Positions 34,753 through 45,744 of a stretch of DNA of 64,000 bases are shown one piece after another (the stretch's first letter is position 1; every line of letters begins with the position of its first letter). Origin of the DNA: Sipunculus nudus (taxonomy: Eukaryota > Annelida > Sipuncula > Golfingiida > Sipunculidae); the NCBI GenBank assembly GCA_026874595.1, contig CM049322.1, positions 50,135,340 through 50,199,339 of the forward strand, written 5' to 3'. The position numbers and the translations under genes are program-made. The notes beneath the pieces are model-generated. The model saw only the letters and a program-made list of their open reading frames with translations. It was not told the origin of the DNA and did no database searches.

Positions 34753-35440
34753 CATAGGCTTCGGAACAGGTTGGGGGGGGGGGGGGGCGAGGGGGGCGCG
34801 CCCCCCCCCCCCACTTTTTGGTCACAGGGGGGCACAGGGGGGGCAAAACTTCTGTAGAAGAACCCATGCATTTCCACTGCTCATGAGTCAACAAGATTCG
34901 TACTTAACTATGCATTGAAAAAATACTGGGATGAGCAGTGCTGGTGTTGGTGGTGGGGGGGGGGGGGTATATTATGATATTATGTGTCCTGTTGGAAATA
35001 TAATACTCTACAGAGAAGCTGAGACCTGTGAAACTCATGCAGATTAAATAGCATCTGATTATATATCCAGGGGGGGGGGGGAGGGAGAGAAGAATAAATT
35101 TGTTTTCTAATTTTTCTCCTCAAAGTATAACATTTGTCAGAAATAACATCTGTCACTGCTGTGCATGAAACTGGAGTTGCAACAAAATGTGTGCAAGTTT
35201 TTATATGATTATAAATGAGGCTTTGACGCGATGATTTGGCCCTCCTCCTTTTTCATGTAGGCAAACTTAATTGAAACAATTTGGGAAAACTTGACTTCAC
35301 TAGACTGGCGTAAACAGTTTTCTTTTAATCAGCTCTTTAAATCAGTAACAAATTCACTCTAATTCTCACCCATAATAATTACCTCCTCCGTTCGGGCGCT
35401 TTGTGCCCTCAGTACTTGTTCTACTCTTGCCCCCCCACAA

Positions 35441-35491
<51 letters not shown>

Positions 35492-35504
35492 AGCATAGGC
35501 TTTA

Positions 35505-35535
<31 letters not shown>

Positions 35536-36249
35536 TTTTGGCCCAGTGGTGGAGGTAGGTGTGATCTTTCTGTTTGAAATTATGTAAGTTCCATTATTTG
35601 GATGGAAAATCCATTGTATTTCTTCTGGTCTACATGCCTCACATGAAAACAACTGTAACTTAATTTCTTAATTTAGTGTGTAAAGTAATATTGGTCATTA
35701 CTGTGTAATTTTTACAGATAAGGGAATTGAATATAATGTAATTCATTTAAGTGAGAACAGTTGGAAATTTAGACTGCTTGTATGCGTAATTATTTTTTTA
35801 TACTGATAACCTTATAGACAGGTCTGCTTTGGAATATATCAATATTTTTTTGTATTGCTCAATGTTTAATAATATATGACTGACATGTGTTCAGTTTTCT
35901 GTAAATTAATTATTCATGGTAATATTTATTTGATAATTACAACTTAAACATCAAGTAAGTTTGAAAATGTTATATATCCTTTGCCTATTTGTTTCGTGCT
36001 TTATACCTTACACACCAATGGTGGAGTAAAATTAAAATCCCAGTAACGGATCTGAAGTTTTTATTACGATTTGACGAAGACTATATATTATGGTATAAAT
36101 ATTATCAATTTGGCACACATGATTCTGTAAATTAAATATTTAATCATTTTTTGTGTGGTGCAGCATGTGATTAAATATAGGAAATTGGTCAAAATACTGC
36201 ACTGAAAATGCATTTTTTATGTTTTATTTTTTCAAAATTTTCCAAACTG

Positions 36250-36283
<34 letters not shown>

Positions 36284-36351
36284 GCCTATTTACTCAAAGT
36301 GCGCAACCCCCCCCCCCCCCCCCCACTTTCAAAACTATTCCGTAGCCTATG
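34753..36351. mobile_element. 1.6-kb CATAGGC-terminus element with 5-bp target duplication
   Basis: Ends read inward are CATAGGCTTCGGAACAGG (34753) and CATAGGCTACGGAATAG (36351). The flanking ATACG is exact at 34748-34752 and 36352-36356. The left arm has one CGTAT at 9019-9023 as empty site. G- or C-runs lie just inside both ends. The interior has (AT)n at about 35444-35486 and 36253-36281, and no recognised transposase. A relative with the same ends is at 39553-40313. The 5-bp duplication excludes Tc1/mariner and Merlin. The superfamily is left open. Confidence 0.85.
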
Positions 36352-36839
36352 ATACGTTTATAAAGCGTGGCGTGGAATTGCAGGGCGGTTCTAAATTTGG
36401 CTTGTGTCATGACTCAGTAGGGGGCCCTAACTGAGTCGTGTCTGTCACGGCTACAATTGGACATGTATCGGCTAAATTAAAAAACGGAATAACACCTTTC
36501 TGTGACCACGCCAAAATCCACAAGTTGAAGTTGGGTGTCAGACATGTTTATTTATTTTATTGTTTAGTGAAAGACTTCAGACTTCATTAATCATTTCATA
36601 AAACCAAACTGATCACGGTTTGTCATATCAGAAATACGTATACCTTGTGTGTGTTTTTTAATAAATTAGCTAAAATTTTACAAATTACTATGTTAGAGGG
36701 CGAGGAAAAGTGTTCATATCTTTGGAATTTTACATGAATAACTCACAGAAGAATGATAAAAATGTCTACTATCAACTGGCATCAAAACAGCCATTATATA
36801 GGATATAATAACTAAATAATATATATTATTTTTTACAGT

Positions 36840-37160
36840 ATGTACCGCAAAATTGCAATTTCCGTGCAATTGCATTTCAAACAGGCTGATGTTTTACAGA
36901 AAGCTACAATTTTCATACTGCTATCAGGCATTTTTATTACCTACACACTAAACCTTTCGAAAAAAATATTGATAGCAATTGTCACCTGTTTGGTACTGGT
37001 GAACCCTCTGGCTGATGTACTAAAAGAGAAAAATGTATCGATGATCACCACAGTCCATATAATCACACAAAATCCTGTTTACTCCTGGATCAGCACTACA
37101 CACGAGAACACGGCTGCTGATCAAATGACAAACGCGAACGTGATAATCCAGGCCCCTTAG
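36840..37160 (+). CDS. 106-residue open frame, right-arm copy, function unknown
   Basis: Counterpart of 8211-8531 and likewise open from ATG to TAG. It has a hydrophobic stretch at about residues 41-58. Differences from the left copy are V11L, T24I, I28L, K33I, R71T, C83W, M84I and K103Q. Around position 36913 it shares ATACTGCTATCAGGCATTTT and the following bases with 23697 in arm C. That is a duplicated segment, so part of this frame is repeat-derived. Coding status is doubtful. Confidence 0.2.
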   Translation: MYRKIAISVQLHFKQADVLQKATIFILLSGIFITYTLNLSKKILIAIVTCLVLVNPLADVLKEKNVSMITTVHIITQNPVYSWISTTHENTAADQMTNANVIIQAP

Positions 37161-37242
37161 ACTGTGTTACACCCCAAATGTGAAATTGCCTGTGGGGTGT
37201 ATAATTGCTTTGTTCATTGGTAAATGTAATCATTTACAGGTC

Positions 37243-38115
37243 GTTAGCTAGTGGGAAGTTTCCAGAGGATTACAGGATAGCATTGGTAAATCCTCTGATT
37301 AAAAATGTAATTTAGATGCAGAAATTAAAAAAAAATAGCTATACCACCCTATTTCATACTTTCCATTCGCATTGTTTCGATTGTACAAAAGTGGATGAGT
37401 CAGCATCAAATGAAAAAGAATTATGACAAAGGAGAAGCCATGTTAATGGCACCAAAAAAATTTGTTAAGAGAAATTGGATTACCAATACTTCACATGCAT
37501 TGGCTTAAATCAAATTACACCATTATCGAAAGTAAGAAATGTTGGTGTTATTTTTTTATTGACATGCACCCATGGAATCCAATGTAATGGTATTCTGTAA
37601 GGCTTCATACATATATATTCGTAATATCAGTAAAATAAGAAAGTTTGTGAGTCTTTGGGGCAAATTAATAGTCTATCCTTTTATTACTTCAAAATTAGAT
37701 TATTATAAATCACTCTTGTGTGGAATTACCTCATCATTAATAAATCAACTGCAAAGTTTACAGGATGCTGCGACAAGAATCATTATGGGTGCTTGAAAAT
37801 CAGATCACATTACACCAATTTCGTATTATCTGCATTGGTTGCCCGTTATATGCAGAGGGTAAAATTTAAAAATTTACTACTTGAGTGTAAGGCAAAAAAA
37901 TAATTAGCTCCTCATTACCTGATGAACCTTAATCACTGTTACACCCCATCAAGAATTCTCGCTGAGGAGCTAAAACTTACTGGTCGCGCACTTTACCAAA
38001 TCTTCCTATGTACATAATCGGCCATTCAGTGTTGTTTGCCCGAAATCAGACATTCAGTGTTGTTTGCCCTAAGACGGAAAGACCTACCCGACACTCTAGG
38101 AGACGCCATCATGCA
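37243..38115 (+). pseudogene. Decayed non-LTR retrotransposon RT remnant, right arm
   Basis: Mirror copy of 7245-8130: SGKFPEDYRIALVNPLIKN at about 37249-37305, then ESNVMVFCKASYIYIRNISK, FITSKLDYYKSLLCGITSSL and LQDAATRIIMGA (37572-37796). The frame-shifted RSHYTNFVLSALVARYMQRV continues at about 37799-37861. The RT palm with its catalytic aspartates is absent. It belongs to the CR1/L2/Jockey group by motif pattern. A (ATT)n tract follows the region at about 38411. Confidence 0.75.
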
Positions 38116-39130
38116 GTCTCTCATAATTTAAAGGTAAACTAAAATCATATTTGACTTAGAATATTTTTTTGTGAAAAATGTTTCAACATTTTAGTGGAAT
38201 TTTGACAGCTTTAGTAGATAATTGAAATATTGATTTTTATATGACTCATTTAATATTGAAACCTTGTGAATGTAATTTTTAAGCCAATTAGACTTTCATT
38301 TAATATTCTTATAATTGTACGTATAATAATGGCCGATTGTATTCTGGTTATGTAACAATGTTTTAAAACATGTTTCATCATGGATTTTACACTTCAAAGT
38401 AATTAAAAGTATTATTATTATTATTATTATTATCATTTTTACATACAATATCACATCACTTATAAAATAACAATATCACATCACCAATTTGTATAAAAGT
38501 TCAACTTTAAGTTAAAATGCGTGGGTTTGTCAATTACGGTATTTTGAACATTTGAAAAATAAGACAGGTTCCGACCTTCGACTTCCAAATATTATTTACT
38601 GCCTGCCTTTGACAGCTGGCAGATACTCTCCGTATTTTCACCGATCCTTCTGAGTTTTAATAGCCATCATCGCCACATTCACATACATGTACATAAACCT
38701 GGCGTACACATGTCAACAATAGAAATCTATATGGATCACATCGACATACCCCAGAACTATAGGACATATCTGTGTATAACTAGAACAAGCGCTTAACACG
38801 GTGAGTGCATGACGCTGAAATTGCATGTACACCCAAATGTTGTGTGTAGAAAATGATTCTTGACTTGAATATACTGACTCAGTAACTGAGATCTGATCCC
38901 AGAATATAATAATAACCCCCCCCCCCCCCGCCGATGACGAAATAAATTGCATAACCGGAAACCCGGTTGGCTCCACTATAAAAACCGGGCTACACCCAAA
39001 ATCATACTAAGGCAAGGCTAATTCATAAAAATAACGTCTCTTGGTCTTTTGAAATGTATTACATGATAAATGAACAACATATACACATCTACCTTCATGG
39101 TTCATGTTACATCTTTCCAAATATCCTGTC

Positions 39131-39195
39131 AACACCGATCTTGTCGGTCGGCATTAAATAGAGTACGGCTACTGTAGTCATGAATTAATGAGACC
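39131..39195. repeat. Subterminal inverted segment of the Merlin-type element, left
   Basis: Contains GGTCGGCATTAAATAGAGTA, then CGGCTACTGTAGTCATGAATT. Its reverse complement recurs at 48445-48505. It includes one copy of the minisatellite core (GTAC.CCTACTGTAGT), so the arrays may have grown from this motif. Confidence 0.75.
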
Positions 39196-39552
39196 TTAAA
39201 TGACATCAGGTAGCCCATACATATCGTAACTACACCAATAAACCCTTCACGGAGCCGGAGACTTTCTGTTTACTTGGCTTTATCTTTTATTGACGGAGAG
39301 GAGTGATTATTCTGTGAATCTGTTGACAAAATACTTACCCTTGATTATTGTTTACCGTACAAAAAAGCACCGAATATTTTTTCCTCTAAAAATAAATCAT
39401 ACTAAACTCTCCCAATAGAGGGCAGCACAAGCGATAGGTTATTTTAAACTCCCCCTGATTTTTTGTTGTTGATATTAGAATGATGATAATAATAATAATT
39501 ATAATAATAACACAATATATAGCCCCATACCTTATATATCAGGTGCACTTTT
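39196..39552. other. Non-coding, Merlin interior
   Basis: No feature seen except an ATAATAATA-type short run at about 39484-39510. Confidence 0.4.
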
Positions 39553-39645
39553 CATAGGCTCTGGACCGTTTTCAAAAGTGTAGGGCGGGGCGCATTCGGG
39601 GGGGGGGGGATTGTATATATATATTTATATATATATAAATATATA

Positions 39646-39678
<33 letters not shown>

Positions 39679-40313
39679 TAATGAGGGGGCGCATTCTGCA
39701 GGTGTAGCCAGATTTAGGGCGAGTAAGCGCATGAAAGCGACTGGGAGTGGCAGGGGGTATCCCCCTGATACGGTTTGGAAAAATTGAATTAAAAAAAAAA
39801 CAAAACAAAAAAAACATGTATTTTCAATGCAATATTTTGACCATTCTCTGACTTTTAATCAAATGCTGCATCACACGAAAAATAACAAAATATTAAATAC
39901 TGAATTTACATATAATCATGTGAACCAAAGTAATAATATTCATACCCTAATTAATATGGTCTTCTTCAAATCTTAAGAAATATTCAGATATTATACTTGG
40001 TTTTTAACATTACTTAAAACCGTAGGCGTGCAACGGTATAAAACACGAAACAAACAGAGGCATACTTTAAGGCAAAGGACATACCATTTCACTCAAATGA
40101 ATTGCATTTTTAATTCCTTTATCTATAAAAATACACAGTTATGACCTATATAACTAAAAACACCAAATAACTTGTGTCCCATTTTTTTTGTATCTGAGGA
40201 TGTAGATTGAGAAGAAATACAGTGGAATTTAACTAATTTCTCAAAGAAAGATCACACTAACCACCACCCTTTGACCAAAAAGTGCCCCCTCCCCCGGCTT
40301 CAAAGCCTATATG
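39553..40313. mobile_element. 761-bp CATAGGC-family element nested in the Merlin-type transposon
   Basis: Ends read inward are CATAGGCTCTGGACCG (39553) and CATATAGGCTTTGAAGCC (40313), with 5-bp duplication CTTTT at 39548-39552 and 40314-40318. As in the copy at 34753, G/C runs and (AT)n (about 39614-39677) sit close to the ends. No coding capacity. Confidence 0.7.
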
Positions 40314-40329
40314 CTTTTACAGGGGATCT

Positions 40330-41955
40330 CATAAGATGCAATACACCTAGTGTAGTAGCCCTCTAAATCCCATATATAACATGCAGTACGGATACTGTAG
40401 TAGCCCTCTATATCCCATATATAACAAGCAGTACGCCTACTGTAGTAGCCCTCTATATCCCATATATAACATGCAGTACGCCTACTGTAGTACCTCTCTA
40501 TATTCTATTTATAACATGAAGTACGCCTCTCTATAACCTATACATAACATGCAGTACGCCAACTTTAGTACCTATCTATATCATATTTATAACATGCAGT
40601 ACACCCGCTATAATATGGCTCTAATGAGATGCAGTACGCCTGCTTTAGTAGTCCTCTATATCCCATATATAACATGCAGTTAGGCTACTGTAGTGGATCT
40701 AAATAGATGCAGTACACCTATCCTATTTATAATATGCAGTACCCCTACGGTAGTACCCATATATATCTTGCAGTTTGGCTACTGTAGTAGCCCTCTATAT
40801 CCCCTATATAACATGCAGTACGCCTACTGTAGTGGCTCTAAATAATGCAGTATTTCTACTGTAGTAGCCCTCTATATCCCGTATATAATATGCAGTACGC
40901 CTACTGTAGTGGTTCTAATTAGATGCAGTAGGCCTATTGTAGTAGCCCTCTATGACCCATGTATAACATGCAGTACGCCTACTGTAGTAGCCCTCTATAA
41001 CCCATATATAACATGCAGTACGCCTACTGTAGTAGCCCTCTCTATCATATATATAACATGCAGTACGCCTACTGTAGTGGTCCTAATTAGATGCAGTACG
41101 CCTATTGTAGTAGCCCTCTATATCATATATATAAAATGCAGTACGCCTACTGTAGTGGCCCTCCATATCATATATGTAACATGCAGTACGCCTATTGTAG
41201 TATCCCTATAAATCATACATATAACATGCAGTACGTTTATTGTAGTAGCCCTCTATAACCCATATATAACATGCAGTACGCCTACTGTAGTACCCCTTTA
41301 TATCCCATATATAACATGCAGTACGCCTACTGTAGAAGCCCTCTATATCCAATATATAACATGCAGTACGCCTACTGTAGTGGTTCTTATTAGCTGCAGT
41401 ACGCCTATTGTAGTAGCCCTCTATAACCCATATATAACATGCAGTACGGCTACTGTAGTAGCCCTCTATATCATATACATAACATGCAGTACGCCTACTG
41501 TAGTAGCCCTCTATATCTAATATATAACATGCAGTACGCCTACTGTAGTGGTTCTGATTAGATGCAGTACGCCTATTGTAGTAGCCCTCTATGACCCATT
41601 TATAACATGCAGTACGGCTACTGTAGTAGCCCTCTAAATCATATATATAACATGCAGTACGCCTACTGTAGTGGTTCTTATTAGATGCAGTACGCCTATT
41701 GTAGTAGCCCTCTATATCCCATATATAACATGCAGTACGGCTACTGTAGTAGCCCTCTATATCATATATATAACATGCAGTACGCCTACTGTAGTAGCCA
41801 TCTATATCATATATATAACATGCAGTACGCCTACTGTAGTAGCACAAATGAGATGCAGTGCGCCTACTGTAGTAGCCCTCTATATCATATATATAACATG
41901 CAGTACGCCTACTGTAGTAGCCTTCTATATCCCATATATAACATGCAGTACGGTT
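40330..41955 (+). repeat. 45/33-bp minisatellite array, left
   Basis: The 45-bp unit contains CATGCAGTACGCCTACTGTA, GTAGCCCTCTATATC and ATATATAA. A 33-bp variant replaces the second half with GTGGTTCTAATTAGATG. Both lengths are multiples of three, which keeps all frames open and creates repeat peptides such as ITCSTPTVVALYI on one strand and RRTACYIYDIEGYYS on the other. About 36 units. Degenerate units at 40500-40900 reappear in the same order, inverted, at 46640-47100 and again at 47760-48150. Confidence 0.95.
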
Positions 41956-43009
41956 TCTTTGTTAAAAAATATAGCCTGATCCCCAGTTAGCACAAACATT
42001 TTGTGAAACTGTTAAGAAACTGTTCTTAAAATTTTTCCAAACAGTATGTGGCTTAAAAGTGTAAAATTAAAGATGTTTTCCGGAATCATATAAATTAATA
42101 ATAGAACAGAAATATTTCCTTCCTACATAAATTATTTTGATTAAGCTAAAATTAAAATTTAAAGATACTGTTATAAACTATATCAATGTTTTTGAAACAT
42201 CACATGCCTTATTTTCAATCTTTCATAGTTATGCAGTTTTACCTTTTTTTAATTTTTGAAATATTTTGAAAGTGTTTTTATAATGTTTTAGGCAAATTGT
42301 TTGTGCAATGTTCCATATAGGCCTATACGTTAGGCGATCAGTATTCAGCAAGCCTTGGAGAGTTATATGCGTTGAATATATAGCACCCTATAATGCATGG
42401 ATAAAAATAAGTTTCATTATTTTTGTATGTAGTACCTTAATGGATATAAAAAATAGTTTTATTAATACAAAACCTAATAGACATTAAATTATTTTGATAA
42501 AATTACGAAATTTTAAATGCTTTTATATTATATTTATGAAATAACATTCGATATTAAAATATTACGTCACAATATGATATATAATGTATTACATTTGAAT
42601 GTACATTTCAACATTTATTTATTTATTTTTTTTATATTTTATATATCATTATGTTATATTAGTTATATACATTATGATTTTATTCAAAATCATAAATATT
42701 ACTTAAATTTAAATTTGGAATGATGCAAGACTTTTTCTGTGTCATTGTTGGTTGGTGCTATTGTCTAGATTTCCGCATTTTATGCATTTTGAACATCATC
42801 TGTCACTTCAGGATGACTTCCGAGAGGCTTCCGACGCATAAAAAATGCTTTAATTTTCATATATGGGAATATACGTTTGTGAGACTTTCCGGTTTTACCA
42901 AGGGGGCCGATATCTTCAATATTAACAAAAAAGTCTTGGTATGATCGTCATTTTTTTTTTAATTATACCAAAAATTGAAATGGCTTCCGACTTCCGAGTT
43001 TTATTTATT
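41956..43009. other. AT-rich non-coding, Merlin interior
   Basis: No gene seen. The frames 42517-42723 and 42720-42944 are low-complexity and unrecognised. Confidence 0.4.
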
Positions 43010-43225
43010 GCCCTACAGTAGTTTCCTCTCTGGACTGTTAAAGCGGGAGAGAAAAAATATATACTTTTTCACTAAAAAAAAAGAGAAAAAGTGCTGTGCA
43101 TGTGCTGCTAAAAAACAGATTGAAAGAAGCGATATGAATTAGCATCGTTTTCAGTAACTCCAAAAATAAAAGAGTGACTATTTTTAAAAAGAGTGATTTG
43201 GCAGGCCTGCTGACATTCAACGATT
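43010..43225. repeat. Inverted copy pair, left member
   Basis: Reverse complement of 48150-48362. Shared landmarks are CTACAGTAGTTTCCTCTCTG and GGCAGGCCTGCTGACATTCA. In the right copy it directly abuts the minisatellite (ATGTTAT|GAATGTCAGC). Here it lies 1 kb beyond the left array, showing rearrangement. Confidence 0.85.
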
Positions 43226-45124
43226 AGTAACAAAATATCAAATATTGGCAAGGCTTAATCGTGGAAAATATTATGAAATGAAATTAAAACAAAATTCAAT
43301 CATCAAAATATTAGTGTAATATGAGAACCCTGTGGTTTTTTTTTTTTTTTTTTTTTTTGCAGCTCACAAGCTACACATATAAAATCTTGTTGATAACATT
43401 AATGGTGTTGTATGGTCGATCCACAAGGTTTGGATATATATTTTCATATTTTACCCACAAAATCAGTAGGCCTAAATCTAGGAAATAATAATACTTTAAA
43501 GTTAAATTAAACGGATACTGTTCAGAGCAAAAAAAAAATATTTAAAGAAACAACAACACATGCAGTACACGTTTCGAGTAAAACGTCTGATTTCATTTTA
43601 GAGAAATCGGATTATTTTGTCACAGTATAGTTTACCGAACTGACGGTTTTTGAACTGCAAGTTTCGGACTAGGACATTTTAAAACCAGAATATGGGTAGT
43701 CAACAAGCCACTATGTGTATCCGCAGAAATCAGAGTGGGACGGGTGAAGTGAGGCATGGATTAAGTGGCAAGGGAAATGGAGCGTGGTGTGTTGCATATT
43801 AGCATGGATGTCTGCAGCTTAAACATGAATGTAGGTGGTGCCATCTGTCATAAAATCAAGAAAATTGTCCAGGATGTATAAACCTGCAAAATTTCAGGTG
43901 GATAAGTCAACCCCCTCCTGAGATATGAGTGATTTTATCCCAAGGCAGATCACAGATTGATGCTGTGCATAAGCGGTTGCAGGTGGCGCCACCAGTTTTG
44001 TCTATGATGAAGAGCTATGTGAGATCTATACACAAGCAAAATTTTGGCCCAATCGTGAATGCATATTATGCAATTTAAAAGAAGATAATGCCACAACATG
44101 GCATCTTCAAGATTATTCCTTGAATCACTATTAAAAATTTTGAAATTTGGAGTTTTATGTACATGCTTAATTTTATTCACCGAAATGAAAAATTCAGTAA
44201 ATTTGATAAAATAAAAACATCTTTTCAAATAAAGTTTACACACTGTTGGCCGAAGGAGGGACAAACAAGATCATTGTGCTAATTACTATCTCAGCTATAT
44301 TTTATTACTGGAATTAATAGTCAATTTCACACCTGGTGAAGTTTTTACTCTTCTGAAGTAAGGAATTACTTATCTGAAGAACATCCACACTTTCATAGCA
44401 ATACACCACTTTGTGGACACAATTAAATGTGCACTTCTATAATTGTAATCCTGATCTAAAATGCAGCATAGTCTAGAATAAGAATGAATCAAATACAGAA
44501 AATTATACCATTCATCTAGTTTATGCACCAGCTTGGGGCACCAGCTTGGGGGGGGGGGGGGAGTGCAGGGCAGAGGGGAAGCCCGCTGGTAGTGGCCAAG
44601 CTGAGCCAAGGCAAGCTGTCTGGAGAGGGTTACATAACACAAGTGAATGCTGTACTACTAGGTGGGCTTGATGTAAACAACACTTGACATGGTGTATGAA
44701 AACTTGAATAAAAGCTTTCCTTTTCATTCAATTCCTTTGAAATTTCAGATTTTAAAAGATTAAATCCTTATGTATATATGCTGTAAAAATTAAATCAACA
44801 GTGCTTACCTGGAAAAAATGTGCCGTAGCCAAGGATGGACAAAATTTATGGTATTGTTTTTTTTATTTATGCTAAAAACTTAAAAAATTTGCAAAAGTCA
44901 GATCTAATTTTAGGTCAACAATTGAATCTTGATTAAAAATAATTAAAGTTATATCCCTGTAAAAAAGTTTCCAGCTTAAGCAATTCTCATGTTAAGTGAA
45001 TAAATTTATTTCCTGAAAAAACTGCAAAATATTTGGGCCCATAACTTAAAAAAATATGCAATACTGACCTAATTTTTTGTATGTTCATAGAAAATGTATG
45101 AAAGAATACGAATACTAAATATGA
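43226..45124. other. Non-coding, Merlin interior spacer
   Basis: Contains poly-T (about 43338-43359) and a poly-G run (about 44549-44562). The segment 43950-44264 has a minus-strand frame without recognisable domains. 'GGTGGCGCCACC' words at about 43838 and 43983 recall the repeat family at 58.4-61.7 kb, so part of this is probably the same dispersed family. Confidence 0.4.
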
Positions 45125-45436
45125 TCAAAAACAGATAGGTGGTGTTGATATAAGGTAGCCTTGAAGTGTAACAATGGCTTTTTTTATGGAAAATGGAGGT
45201 ATTTCCTTAATATTTCGAAGGAACGAAGTCCTAGTGACCCAATTTTCAGTATGGTAGGAGATTTGGGGGACATCTAACTGTATGCAAAACTTTGGATTCA
45301 TAGGTCCAACAGTTTTAAATGTTCCCATGTTAACAGCCGGACGGCCGGATGGCCAAATGGACGGATGACGGACAAAGTACCATGACTCTAGCTCAGATGA
45401 CTTAGCTATGATAGTCAGCTGAGCTAAAAATGCCAA
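45125..45436 (-). repeat. Molluscan-type dispersed repeat (TTTTAGCTCAGCTGACT), minus strand
   Basis: On the minus strand it starts TTTTTAGCTCAGCTGACTAT (from 45430) and holds GAGCTAGAGTCATGG, CCGTCCATTTGGCC and CCGGACTGTTAACATGGG-like words. The body is homologous to 17960-18170 (TTGATATAAGGTAGCC at its far end). The 103-codon frame here is incidental. Confidence 0.7.
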
Positions 45437-45744
45437 CTTGTGACCACGACAACATGCTGGTGTGTTTCAGAATATACAGAGGATCCACTTTTGCAGAAAG
45501 ACAAAATGAAAATAATAATAGTTAATACCTACAATTTCTAAAAAAAAAATCTGTTTACTTTGAATTTGTTACACTTGAACTGCGTTTGGGAGTTAACCAT
45601 TTAATAAGCATAATTTGTAGACAAACATACATATAAAGTTAAAGGGAATTGACTATTTACCTGAACTGACCGTAACTAACATGAAGCTAAATGAAGTAAA
45701 CATAAAATTTGATTACACCGAGGCAATAATCAATTTTACAAAAA

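Larger units (their letters stand above)
32759..38968. repeat. Palindrome arm segment B (right)
   Basis: Reverse complement of 6409-12568. Lacks the left arm's 1.34-kb indel (join near 34520) and the 260-bp indel (join near 32905), but contains the extra element 34753-36351. It ends at the Merlin target duplication ACCCGGTT (38961-38968). The sequence between the named features is non-coding. Confidence 0.9.

Noticed and set aside
41206-41847. 213-codon frame with RRTACYIYDIEGYYS repeats
   Set aside because: Reverse-strand translation of the same minisatellite.
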